64,000 nt of DNA. Origin: Acidobacteriota bacterium. Lineage in GTDB: Bacteria; Acidobacteriota; Holophagae; Acanthopleuribacterales; Acanthopleuribacteraceae. A program made the position numbers and the translations under genes. Positions 15,083 through 25,100 of the stretch are shown piece by piece. The DNA lies in the NCBI GenBank assembly GCA_030066195.1, contig JASJCB010000012.1, forward strand, positions 40,864-104,863, in the 5' to 3' direction. Each line of letters starts with the position of its first letter. Position 1 is the stretch's first letter. The notes beneath the pieces were generated by a model. That model did not search any database. It was not told where the DNA came from and saw nothing but the letters and a program-made list of their open reading frames with translations.

Positions 15083-17884
15083 CTAGCGTTTTCTTTGCTT
15101 CGCGCGCTGACTTGCTTTTTCCAGGGCAGATTGAAGTCCAGAGGCGGGCTCAGGCTCGCTTGTCGAAGATTCCGGTGGGGGTTTACGATTAGTCGATTCC
15201 TTTCGTAAGGCCTTATCCTCAATTGGTTTGGCTGATAATGGTTTGACGGAGGGCCTCTCGGTATCTTCGGCCGCAACCGTATCTGACACCGTTCCTTTTT
15301 TCTTGACCCTTGGTATTGACGGGGCAAGACTTTTTAACGAACCGGTGCGACGCTCGAAGATTTCCATCAGCAGTAGAACCAGCACCAGGCCCAAGAACCA
15401 GGGGCGAAGGTCCAGAAGGTTGTTGCGCTTGGGAAGGTCCTTCCAGATACCGCCCAGATTGGTCCGTTCCGAGCCGCCCGAAAGAGCCGCCAGGGCTTCC
15501 AATTCGCTTGCGCCTTGACCGGACCGGGCCGGTGCGAATTCCGGTGAGTAGGGTAGGCGAACCGGCGGCAGTGTGGAAACGGCCTCGCCCTCCAGGGCCA
15601 GGGAACTGAGCAGGGTTTCGTCACCGCGTAGCGGGAGTTCGGCAACCAGGCTGTGGGGGCTTTCCCAGCGCAGGCCCATGTTCTCGCGGGTGGGTTTCTC
15701 GCCTGCCTTGCCGCGCAGGATGTTCAGTTGGGGGATGGTTTTGAAGGGATCGTCCGTACGCTCCGGGTCCAGGTGGAGGGTAACGCGGACCGTGCCGCCC
15801 CGTTGTTCCTGGGTGAGCAGGCTGCCGCCCGGAAGGTCGTCGTCCCGGCCGGCGATCCAGCGGCCCAGGCTGGTGAAGAAATCGCCCACGTTGTCCCACC
15901 CGGCCAGGGGACCGGTGAACTCGCCCGAGGCCTCGCCGGTGAAGGATACCACCCGGCCGCTGCCGGCAAACCAGGAAGCGACGACCGGCGCTTTGTACTC
16001 GTCACTGGTCACGGCGGCAAGTTCGGCGCCGTCTCGCAAATAACAGAGGTTGTAACCGCCCAACGGCGGCGGGTTGGAAAAGTTGAATCCGCTGAGGCCC
16101 AGAATGCCGCTGCCCAGTTGGAAGGCGGTAACTCCTTCCACGAAGGTAGAGCGCGCCACCACGAAGGTGTCTTGGGCAAAGATACGCGGCAGAGCGGTTG
16201 CATCCTCCGTGAAATAGATCTCACCGCCGCCTCGACGGGCCACGTCGATCAGAAAGGCGCCGTCAGCGTCTGAATCCGTGCCCAGGCCGACCACACTGAC
16301 CGTAAGCCCGGCCGCACTCGTCTTCTCCAACAGTTCCCGGTAATTTCCCGGCTGCTCGGCATCGGCGGCGTCGGCGAAGAGGATGATGTGGCGCGTGGCC
16401 GATTCGGCGTTTTCCAGCATGCGCGTGCCGGCCACCAGTCCGTTGTAGACGAAGATGCCGCCGCCCATGGACTCCACGCTCCGCACCCGGTTGATGATAC
16501 CGCCGCGCTTCTCGCCTACCTTTTGCAGATCCACGGCGATATGGGGATCGGTGTCAACGGCGATCATGCCGAACTCGTCGACCGGTGAGAGCAGTTGGAC
16601 GACTTCCGAGGCGGCCAGGTTGGCCAGGTCCATCTTTTGTTGACCGCCGGGAACCGTCATGGCCATACTCCCGGACCGATCGACCACTACCACAATCGCC
16701 AGGTTCAGTTTTCGATGCTCCTGGCGCAGTTCCATGGAAACGGGCAGGATCGGGTCCAGCGGTGACTTGTACCAACCACCGGTGCCGTAAGCGTTCCTAC
16801 CGCCTGTAGTCATGAGGCCCGCGCCGGTTTCGGTGACCCAGGCGGCAATGGCTTCCATGCCCGCATCGCCCATTTTCTCGGCGGGGATGTCCTCCAGGAC
16901 CATTGCCGCGTAGCCGGAAAGCTCGTCCAGGTTCCAGCGCAGTTGGTCGGGTGTTCTGACCACAATTTCCAGGCCGCCCCGACGCATGAGATCGGCCAGG
17001 GAGGTGTCGGCATCGGCCGAAACCAATAGGGTAGGTCGTGGACCCCTGACACTGACCAGGAAATCAGCGGTATTGTTTTCTTTCACGGCGTCACGGCCGG
17101 CGCCCTTGATGCGTAGTCGGTAGCGTTGGGTGCCGGGCGCGCGCGCCATGTCACGGAAGATCAGCCGATTGCTGCCCGGCTCCAAGGCGCGTGTTCCGCG
17201 AGCAATGACCTGATCGTCGCGCAGCAGTTCGTATTCGGCGTTGCGGGCGTCCGGGGAACGGACCCAGGCGGTGATCATGAAACCCTCGCGGGCGCTGACC
17301 TGGTTGGGCGCTTCCACCCGTTCGATCGCCAGGTTATCGCCGGCTCGATCCAGCAGACGGTAATCCAGGGCGATGCCGCGAGCAGAAGCCAGGGCCGCCG
17401 CTTCACGCGGATCGCTGCCGGTCCACAAGCCGTCGCTCAGGACCAATAACCGGCCGGAACCGTCGCGTGGGATGAGGCCCATGGCCATGTCCAACGCTTG
17501 TTTCAGATCCGAGCCGTCCTCGTCCACCTGCCCGCTCAACTCGCCCGGGTCGGCCTGATCGGGAAATTTCTCGACGGCGGGTCGGTAGCCGAAGGAGACA
17601 ATGGCCAGGCGACTATCGGCCGGGCGATCGTCGCGAACCAGGTCCAGGGCTTCGCGTGTGCGCAGGGCGCTGTCCTCGGGCATGGATTTGGAGCGATCCA
17701 CTACCGCCACCACCACACCGGCCTTGCGTTTGATTTTCAGCGACGGGCCGGCCAGAGCCAGAACCAGCAGAATGGCGCCGACGACGCGCAGCATGATATG
17801 TAGGCGGCTGCCGGTGGCGTAGGTGCGCACGAAAACCAGGACCGGGATCAGGAAGAAGAGCCAGATCGGGTGACTGAAGGTCAT
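15083..17884 (-). CDS. Membrane protein with two VWA domains
   Basis: A 933-residue protein starting MTFSHPIWLFFLIPVLVF with two N-terminal membrane helices (about 6-20 and 31-47). A first VWA domain follows directly (MIDAS DRSKS at 63-67), then a region typical of the class I glutamine-amidotransferase-like module found in this family, and a second VWA domain (VVVVDRSGSM around residue 405). A last membrane helix lies near PWFLGLVLVLLLMEIFERR, with a charged Lys/Glu-rich tail. The ATG at 17884 overlaps the stop of the preceding BatA-like gene (ATGA). Such pairs are Bat-like envelope proteins of unknown substrate. Confidence 0.85.
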   Translation of the reverse strand: MTFSHPIWLFFLIPVLVFVRTYATGSRLHIMLRVVGAILLVLALAGPSLKIKRKAGVVVAVVDRSKSMPEDSALRTREALDLVRDDRPADSRLAIVSFGYRPAVEKFPDQADPGELSGQVDEDGSDLKQALDMAMGLIPRDGSGRLLVLSDGLWTGSDPREAAALASARGIALDYRLLDRAGDNLAIERVEAPNQVSAREGFMITAWVRSPDARNAEYELLRDDQVIARGTRALEPGSNRLIFRDMARAPGTQRYRLRIKGAGRDAVKENNTADFLVSVRGPRPTLLVSADADTSLADLMRRGGLEIVVRTPDQLRWNLDELSGYAAMVLEDIPAEKMGDAGMEAIAAWVTETGAGLMTTGGRNAYGTGGWYKSPLDPILPVSMELRQEHRKLNLAIVVVVDRSGSMAMTVPGGQQKMDLANLAASEVVQLLSPVDEFGMIAVDTDPHIAVDLQKVGEKRGGIINRVRSVESMGGGIFVYNGLVAGTRMLENAESATRHIILFADAADAEQPGNYRELLEKTSAAGLTVSVVGLGTDSDADGAFLIDVARRGGGEIYFTEDATALPRIFAQDTFVVARSTFVEGVTAFQLGSGILGLSGFNFSNPPPLGGYNLCYLRDGAELAAVTSDEYKAPVVASWFAGSGRVVSFTGEASGEFTGPLAGWDNVGDFFTSLGRWIAGRDDDLPGGSLLTQEQRGGTVRVTLHLDPERTDDPFKTIPQLNILRGKAGEKPTRENMGLRWESPHSLVAELPLRGDETLLSSLALEGEAVSTLPPVRLPYSPEFAPARSGQGASELEALAALSGGSERTNLGGIWKDLPKRNNLLDLRPWFLGLVLVLLLMEIFERRTGSLKSLAPSIPRVKKKGTVSDTVAAEDTERPSVKPLSAKPIEDKALRKESTNRKPPPESSTSEPEPASGLQSALEKASQRAKQRKR

Positions 17885-19635
17885 ACGGCCACCCCTTCGG
17901 CGCGCCGTTTGACCAGCCACCAGTGCCAGCCCAATAAGGCCAGAGCGGCCAGTAACAGCGGAATGGTCAGCGCTTTGAACTCCTGGCGGCGGTTGACCAG
18001 GCCGGACCAGTCGCCCCAGGTACCGGTTTCCGCCCGGGTCAGAGTGGATTCGGCCAGGTCGAGGGTATTGACCGCGAACGCCTCATCGATACCTTCGGCG
18101 TTTACCCCGAAGAGGCCCACCCGGTCACCGGTCAACAGCAGGTCGCGACCGGGCGGCGTGATGATGCGAGTGGTTTCGTCCGGTTCGGTGATGGTCACGG
18201 GCAATCCCGCTCGCGCCAGTTTCAGGTTGGTGGACGCGCCGATATGCAGGTTGCGGCTCCCAAGACCGGGTTTCGATTGCGCGCGCCATTCCAGCAGGTT
18301 CCAAAACAAGACGGGCCAGGCGGGGCTCCGCTGGAAGGTGGAACTGTCGGGCGCAAAGAACATGGTGATGTTGTGGCGACCGCCCAGGTCCTCGTCCTCG
18401 ATAAGCGGGACATTACCGGCGGTGATCACGGGCAGCCGGTCGGGATCGCCGGAACGTCGCGGCGCGCCCCAGATGCTGCCGCCGAAGTCCAGGCCCTCGC
18501 ACAACGGGTGACCGCTGTTGCGGATGAAGGGACCTGCCAGGGGTTTGGCATTGGGCGGCGCGGCGATGGTCAGGTACCATGTCTTATCCGGTGGGTCCAG
18601 CGGCGGCGGTTCGTCGGTAATCACCAGGTCGGGGATACCGGTCGCCCGGCTGTAACGCTCGGAGGTTACCACTGCCCTGGTAACCAGGTCCCCGATTCGC
18701 TCGTCTTCCAGTTCGATGCGCACGTCGACGGTGCGGATATCGGGACGCACGAGCACGACGCGGCTGTCGGCGGGCAGGTCGTCATCCTCGACCGGGGCGA
18801 CGGTGACCGCGGGCGCCTCGGCCGGAACACTGATCACCAGGCGACGCACCTCGTCGGCGCCCAGGGTCAGGGAGCGGCGCGTGCTTGATTGACCGAAGGA
18901 AACGAGCAGGTCTAACGTGGCAGGCTCGGTGTCCAGGTTGGCCAGTTCCACCATACACCAACCGCCGTCGGCATCGACACCACGGCTCGCGTTGACGAAA
19001 GCCAGGTTCCCTCGTTGCTTGCCGTAGGCCTGCCACTTGATATTGCCGGCGGGTTCGGAAAGCGGCGCATGGTCGGTCAAAACCCAGATGCGGGCATCAT
19101 CGCCGCCCAGGTCGCGAGCCAGGGAGAGACCGCCGCCCAAATCGGCGGTCGGGGCGCCGCAGGTCCAGGCGTCCAGGGCTTGGATCAGGGTATCGGCCTC
19201 GTCCAGGGACTCCGCGGTCAAACGGGCATCCGATCCGGCCAGGATGAGATGGATGGGGGCGTATCGGCCGGATTCGGCGGCATCGATCAGGTCTTGAGCG
19301 GCTTGTTCACGCGGGCTTTTATCGCCGCCGGCGGACATGGAGTAGGAATCGTCCAGGACCACGGCCAGGGGAATCCGCGAGGAACCGCCGTAGAACGCGG
19401 GCGCCAGTGCGGCCAGGGTGAGGAGAATCAGAACGGCCAGTTCGATGAAGAAAAGCAGGGGCGTGCGCAACTTCTCGATTTTCTTGCCGCCGCGTGGTGA
19501 AGCCGGTTGGTTTTCCCAGAGGAACAGGGCCGACACGGTTTGGGGCTTCGAGCGGCCCAAAAGGAAGTAGATAGCGACCAGGGCCGGGATCGAAAGACCG
19601 CCCAACAAAGCCCAGGGGAAACCGAATTGCAACAT
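17881..19635 (-). CDS. BatA-like VWA membrane protein
   Basis: A 584-residue protein with the aerotolerance-regulator N-terminal module: a membrane helix at about 8-26, the conserved P-x-x-x-S-A-L-F-L-W segment, and a second helix at about 60-80. A VWA domain follows with the MIDAS motif DDSYS at 95-99. A C-terminal membrane helix lies at LTIPLLLAALALLGWHWWLV. The stop codon overlaps the start of the larger VWA gene, so the two are coupled and probably form one complex facing the periplasm. No MoxR gene is adjacent; the nearest is at 5142-6041. Confidence 0.87.
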   Translation of the reverse strand: MLQFGFPWALLGGLSIPALVAIYFLLGRSKPQTVSALFLWENQPASPRGGKKIEKLRTPLLFFIELAVLILLTLAALAPAFYGGSSRIPLAVVLDDSYSMSAGGDKSPREQAAQDLIDAAESGRYAPIHLILAGSDARLTAESLDEADTLIQALDAWTCGAPTADLGGGLSLARDLGGDDARIWVLTDHAPLSEPAGNIKWQAYGKQRGNLAFVNASRGVDADGGWCMVELANLDTEPATLDLLVSFGQSSTRRSLTLGADEVRRLVISVPAEAPAVTVAPVEDDDLPADSRVVLVRPDIRTVDVRIELEDERIGDLVTRAVVTSERYSRATGIPDLVITDEPPPLDPPDKTWYLTIAAPPNAKPLAGPFIRNSGHPLCEGLDFGGSIWGAPRRSGDPDRLPVITAGNVPLIEDEDLGGRHNITMFFAPDSSTFQRSPAWPVLFWNLLEWRAQSKPGLGSRNLHIGASTNLKLARAGLPVTITEPDETTRIITPPGRDLLLTGDRVGLFGVNAEGIDEAFAVNTLDLAESTLTRAETGTWGDWSGLVNRRQEFKALTIPLLLAALALLGWHWWLVKRRAEGVAV

Positions 19636-19653
19636 GCGGCGATCCTACGGGGC

Positions 19654-19917
19654 TCAGACGGTGGGCAGGGATTTTTTCATAGAAATCATGGAGCCGGTTT
19701 CGGAATCCAGCTTCATCAGCTTGTAGACGCGCTCGCCGGGACCCAGGCTGCGCGTGCCGGAAGCGGGCTGCCAGTCGAAGCTGAAGGTGATCGCCCAGAT
19801 CTTGCCCTCTTCGATCAGTTCGGCTTCCTCCAGCATGACTTCCAGAAGCGGCGTATCTTTGTAGACATTGGTGAAATATTCTTTGGCCTTGGTGACGGCC
19901 TCGGTGGCATCGATCAT
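19654..19917 (-). CDS. Small hypothetical protein
   Basis: An 87-residue acidic protein, MIDATEAVTKAKEYFTNVYK, with a helix followed by beta-strands ending in SETGSMISMKKSLPTV. The layout resembles small PepSY/immunity-like folds but I do not assign it. The ATG at 19917 is preferred to the frame start at 19992 because the upstream part is low-quality coding sequence. It lies 18 bases before the BatA-like gene and is probably the first gene of that operon. Confidence 0.65.
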   Translation of the reverse strand: MIDATEAVTKAKEYFTNVYKDTPLLEVMLEEAELIEEGKIWAITFSFDWQPASGTRSLGPGERVYKLMKLDSETGSMISMKKSLPTV

Positions 19918-20394
19918 GTGGTTTACCTCGAAGAAACTGCCGGGAGAGCAGGAATTGGGGTCATTGTAACCCGGTAAGCTAATATACGACAAAAGTTTTG
20001 ATCGAGCCTGCTGAGTTTGAAAGGAAACGGTCGTAGGAAGAGAGCCCGGTCTCGAATTTGAGTAGCGTGAACAAGCCCCACCTATAAAAACCCGAAGCCG
20101 GAACTATGACCTAAGTCCATGAATAGAATTCGCTTACCGGCAAGGTGGGGTTTGTTCGCGCCGGACAAACCAGTACTCGAGAGCATGAAGGGCACGATAC
20201 CGAAGGCAAGATCATGCGATCGAAACGCGAAAGGATTGCCTTCGGAAAACGATTGGAATACTGTGTTGGTTTTATGTCCCTCCAGCGCAAATAAACACAC
20301 CCCATGCCGGCAAGCTTGCCATCGATACTTCCACTTTGGATGTCCCCGCGGTATATCGTTTTACGGGTGTGCTTGTTTAAGCTGCCCGGCTTGC
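19918..20394. other. Intergenic region with a long imperfect inverted repeat
   Basis: No convincing gene. A 15-base inverted repeat, 20069-20083 with 20143-20157 (one G-T mismatch, cores CCCCACCT and AGGTGGGG), brackets a 59-base loop that itself contains GCCGG/CCGGC. It lies upstream of the small-protein operon on the minus strand and downstream of the ORFan at 20395. Confidence 0.45.
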
Positions 20395-21345
20395 TCATGG
20401 GTCCCTTGATCGGCAGGGAACAGGTAGGTTTTCAGGTGGGTCTTGTGGGCATGGTGACGGCTTTTCGGTATCGGGAGGAATTGTGGCTTCCTCAACGGCC
20501 GGGGATTCGCCGGGTTCCGCCTTTGGGTTCGGGTCTTGGTGATCGATTGTTTCCGGTTCCTTCGGCGCCGACATATCGACATCTTCCACCCGGCCGGGGG
20601 GTGTTGGGGCAGCTGGTTTTGTCAGTTCCGATCGATCGGGTTCATGTCTTGACGCTACGGGGATTTGCTCGGCGTCGCCGCTGAAGGTGTAGCCGTAGCG
20701 GCGTTGGATTTCCCGGCGGCGGGACGGGCTCAGGCCGCGCAGGGCGAAGCGCAGGTAGGCGTAGACATCGCCCCTCAGTTCATCCACCCGTCGGCGTGCG
20801 GCTTTCAGGCCGGTCAACACGGCCTGATGAGCCAGGCCGGCGCGATCGACGCCCTGGCAGGAGGTCTCGGCAGCGGCCAGAGTCGTTTCTACGGCGGCGA
20901 TGTCGGGGAGAGTCATGGGTGGATAACCCCGGGCCACGGCGACGGCTTCCGCCTTGATCAAGGTTCGGGCGTATTTCAGCCAATCCCGCTTGTAGCGGGC
21001 GATCAGGAACTTGCCGGAGGCGTCCAGGCCGTAGATTTTGAAGATTTCGGAGGAGTGATCCAACACCTCGGCCCGGGCCTGCAACATTCGCCAGAACGAG
21101 CGGCACAGTTTGGCCAGTTTACCCAGATTTTGATCGCAAGCCAGGACCTGTTGGTGGCGGGAACTCAGCGTTTGGACCTTGGCCGCAACGGCCGCCGGGA
21201 ACGCGCTTTCCAAGTCGAGACCGCGATCGATGAGGTTTCGGGGCAGAAAACCCGCGCCGAATTCCCTCTCCAAAGCGGCGGTCTTCAGCATACGGTTCAA
21301 CCATTCCTCGCGATAGGCATCGCTTCTGATGTCCAACACGCGCAT
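20395..21345 (-). CDS. Hypothetical helical protein
   Basis: A 316-residue protein of no family I recognise. Residues 1-230 are helical with many arginines (RVLDIRSDAYREEWLNRML at the start, later RRRVDELRGDVYAYLRFALR and SPSRRREIQRRYGY). The last 80 residues are low-complexity, rich in Pro, Glu and Ser, and probably disordered. No signal peptide or membrane segment. The ATG at 21345 has an excellent AAAGGAGGT site, so expression looks real. It stands alone on its strand. Confidence 0.7.
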   Translation of the reverse strand: MRVLDIRSDAYREEWLNRMLKTAALEREFGAGFLPRNLIDRGLDLESAFPAAVAAKVQTLSSRHQQVLACDQNLGKLAKLCRSFWRMLQARAEVLDHSSEIFKIYGLDASGKFLIARYKRDWLKYARTLIKAEAVAVARGYPPMTLPDIAAVETTLAAAETSCQGVDRAGLAHQAVLTGLKAARRRVDELRGDVYAYLRFALRGLSPSRRREIQRRYGYTFSGDAEQIPVASRHEPDRSELTKPAAPTPPGRVEDVDMSAPKEPETIDHQDPNPKAEPGESPAVEEATIPPDTEKPSPCPQDPPENLPVPCRSRDP

Positions 21346-22154
21346 GAGTACCTCCTTTGCCAAACTTTCACGGCAGCCTTTGCGCTGCCTTCAGGAGGTA
21401 TCTTAATGCGCTTTCTCGGGGTCTGCCATATAGATCATATTGTTTCTATTTTAAATATATATGCTTATAGTCTACATATATTCTTTGGCCGGCCTCCTGC
21501 GCGAGGAAAACCGACGCTATTGCTCGATTTCTGTTGTCGAGGCTTGTGAAATAGAGACTTATGCCTCGATTTCGAAAGTCACGCACCAAAGAATCAGTCC
21601 AGATTCCCCGATTCCGGAAGCCCGAGCGCAAGGAACCGCTACTGATTTTCGGCATTCCGACTCTCAGAATGAAGGAACCAGCGGTCATTCCCGGCGCACC
21701 GACTTTCGGAATGGAGGTTCGAGCGGTGATTTCCGGCTAAGAGGAAGCCGGATAGGTCCTTCGCGGGCATCGAAAAAGATCCGGCGGCGTGCTAGCCGCC
21801 TTGGGCGAAATCAACGACAAAAAGTTGTCGATACGGATTTGGAATAAAAACCTCCCACCCCACTCAGCGGTGAGTTTTCGGTTCTTCTGCCTCCTTGAAT
21901 TCGGGTCAACAAAACCATCGATTCGAAAAGGCCTTGCCGTCATTCATGGCATCGTTTTTTGGTTGGCTTCTTTTTCTGGGGTCGGCTGCCCTCAGGTCTG
22001 CCTTTTTGGTATTTGGACAACGGACAAAATTTAGCCGGGCTGGGGAAAGGTCAGGGCCCACGATCGTACATCGTGAGCCCCAAACCCTACAAGGCCTTTA
22101 GGCACATTGACCGGACACTCCATCCAGTTCCCGTGCCGACCTCAGGACAAAGTC
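21346..22154. other. 800-base gap with a 42-bp repeat array
   Basis: No gene recognised on either strand. The left third holds an AT-rich promoter-like run (21430-21480) upstream of the ORFan at 20395, the middle holds degenerate 42-bp tandem repeats (21528-21740), and the rest is plain sequence up to the end of the nuclease gene. Open frames here (21446-21688 minus, 21461-21847 plus) follow from the repeat period being a multiple of three. Confidence 0.5.
21528..21740. repeat. Degenerate tandem repeat with 42-bp period
   Basis: Units start at 21528 (42 bp), 21570 (33 bp), 21603, 21645 and 21687 (42 bp each), with a partial unit from 21729. Each begins ATTYC and shares a TCCG-[AG]-[AC]...GGA-[AT]...AGCG pattern; the units at 21645 and 21687 match at roughly two thirds of positions. 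Read on the minus strand they give a 14-residue period around F-R-N-R-G-I. The same 42-bp pitch recurs at 34428 and 56061. Confidence 0.7.
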
Positions 22155-25100
22155 CTAGAGCTTACTCAAGGCGTCTTTGTACTTGGCGACCGCGTCCTTG
22201 TACTTACCTTCGGCCCTGTAGTCGTCCCCTTCGGCCAGGGAGTCTTCGGCATCGCCGGTATTGCCGGAGGCCTCCTCGACGGCCGTCACAACCACGTATC
22301 GGGCGATAGCGGCGATATCGTCCATCAAGCTGACCAGCTCGGAGGGATCGTTACATTCCTCCTCGTCGTAGGCTGCTTCGAGATCACCCTCAACGCCCTC
22401 CAAGTTCCCCAAGGCCGCTTCTTGATCGGGCTTGAGCATCTCATCCAAGGCGGTATCGGCCCCGGCGAGGGCATCCTCCACCTTGTCGGTACACTTGCCG
22501 GGGTTGGCCGCGATAACAGCCTGCAGGCGGGCGATGATGTCCGGCAGGGTCGGCAGGGCAAGGTAGAGAACCAGGCCGTCGTGATCGGCAGAGCGGAAGG
22601 GGGTGGTCACATCGGAGCCCAGCCCACCCGGCGCATCCGCGTTCCCGCGTGCGTATTGCATCTCAACGACATAATTGTCGAGTGAGGCGGTGGTCAATAT
22701 GTGATCCAAGGATTGGGCCGAGCCGGCAAACACGAATGAGTAGCGCTCGGACGCCGGCACGGAAAGCACCTGATTGGTCAGATCCGGATCGTAGTCAGTG
22801 CCCGGCAACAGGGCGCCCAAGGGGTCAAGGATACCGGTGATGATCCCCAGGCTGTCCACGTAACCGTCCGTGAATTCAAAAGCGTTGAAGTCGCCACAAA
22901 CAACCAGGTGCAAATCCGGGTCCATCATCTGCATATCGCGAATGGCCGAGGCGATGCGGTCTGCCTGTTCCCAGCGTTTGGCACGGACACGGCCGCTGGT
23001 CGCGATGCTGCTGAGCGAACGGTTGTGAACGGCCATGACGTTGATGGGGTAAGACAGGCCGCCGGAATCCAGAGAGCCCTCCAGCAACAACGGCGGCCGG
23101 TCATGGAGGATGAAAACGGTACCCTCGTACGTAAAGGTATCGTTTGCCTGAATTTGGCTGACACTGCTCACATTGATGGAGTCACGCACCATGAAACCGG
23201 AATCGATGCCGCCAATATCGTTACCCTCGATCAGGTAGACCGAATAGTTGACGGCGGGGTCATCGTTCAAGATCCGGGCGGCCAGGTCTTCGAGCACCTC
23301 GATCGTGCCCACCTCGGAGACCGCGAGGATATCGGGGGCGTCCATCACCTCCCGAATCCAAAGGGAGAACTTGGTCAATCGATCGGCATAGCCGCCGGCA
23401 TCCGGCAGGCCGTCGAAGAGACGGAACATGTTCTGGCAGGCCACGGTGATCTCGCCGATATTCCGGTCACGTACACCGTCCAGGGTTAGGTTAGGCGGTG
23501 TCACATCGAGCGAGGTCGGTTGGATCTGGTAGGCGCCGAAGCTGAATCCCAGGGCGCCCACCGTGTCGATCGTTGCGCCTGCGAAGACATCCACGTTGGG
23601 TAGGCCCGCGCCGTCGGGGTTCACCTCGAATATCTCGGGATTGCCGTCCCAAACCGGGAGACCGGGCAGGCCCGGGAAGAGGATACCGGGCTCGCGAAAG
23701 GGCCGCCCGCCCACGGCCACCAACGGGATATTGCCGAATCTGTTCGTAGGCCCGCCGGCCACACCGCCGATGACCTCAACCAACATGCCCTCCAGAGGCT
23801 CCAAGTCCGGTGTCGGCCGGGGTACCGGTGATGGAAGGCTGCCGTCGAGCAGGGCAGCCGAGGGCAAGGGGTTCCCCGAGGACGTTACCGTGAAGCTCAC
23901 GTTCCCGCTCATCTCGGTAAATCCGAAGAACTCGACGATATCACCTTCGACCTCGACCTCATCACCCACACTAAGCGCGGGTGCGCCGCCGGTAAAGACA
24001 AACAGGCCCTCTGAGGTCATCGGATCGCCGTCCACGTCCGCGTCCGGCGTCTGAATATAAAACCCATTGGCGGCAACGGCCGTGACAATATTGCCCTCGG
24101 TGCGCTTGTTGAGGCCCACCAGGGGAGAGTCTGTGCCCGCCCCCTGAATCTCGGCGATGGTCACCGGCGGCTCTACGAAGTTGGGCGCGCCCGGCGTGGG
24201 TGCCTGTTGCACGTAAGTGTCGCTGTTCCGAGCGATCCCGCCATCGGGCACACGAGCATTGGCATGACCGGTGCCGTCACCGCCGCCACGCTCATTGACC
24301 TGGGGCTGGCCGGCATTGAGCAGGACCAGCAGGCCGGCATCATCGGCGTCATCGGTGTCGTAGACCAAGGCGTCGATCAACTTGTTCTCCGTCACCGCGG
24401 TTCCATTGGGGAAGTCCGTATCGCTGCCCACGTAGAGCGCAACGGCGTCCGCGCCGTTCTGAAGGGAGTTACCGGGGAATACCAGGCCCACATTGTCGAC
24501 CCCGGCATTGCCGATCACGAAGAAGCCGTCGTTGTCCAGGCTATAACCGTCCAGGTCGTAGGCACCGTAGGAGGTATCGCTGCTTCCGTTAAAGGTTACC
24601 ACGACCAAACCGTCCAGCGGCTCGTTGGGCGCACCGAACAGCTCCAGAAACTCGGCCATATCGGTACCCGGCGTATCGGCATCCACTTCGTTGATCACGA
24701 TCTCGGGCACGGGTACATTCGAGAAGCCCGGCGTGGGGGCCTTCTGAACATAGGACGAGGTATCCAGCGCACTACCACCGTCGGGCAGCCGCGAGTTGGA
24801 ATGGTTGTCTTTGTCACCCATCCCGTCTTCGTTGATTTGAGCCTGGCCGGGGAGCAATACCGACAACAGGCCGGCATCGTCGGAATCGTTGGTGTCGTAT
24901 ACCAACGCATCGATCAAGCCACTCGCGGTGACCGCCGTGCCGTTGGGAAAGTCGGCAGCATTGCCGGCGTAGATGGCAATGGCGTCCGCGCCGTTCTGCA
25001 CGGCGTTGGACGAGAGGATGATGTCCGCGCCGGGGATGGCGGCGTTACCCATCAGGAAAAAGCCGCCGCCGTCCGTGCTGAAGCCGTCTAGATCGTAGGC

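Noticed and set aside
21446..21847. Repeat proteins on either strand at the 42-bp array
   Set aside because: Open frames follow simply from the period being a multiple of three; no start site or codon signal supports them.
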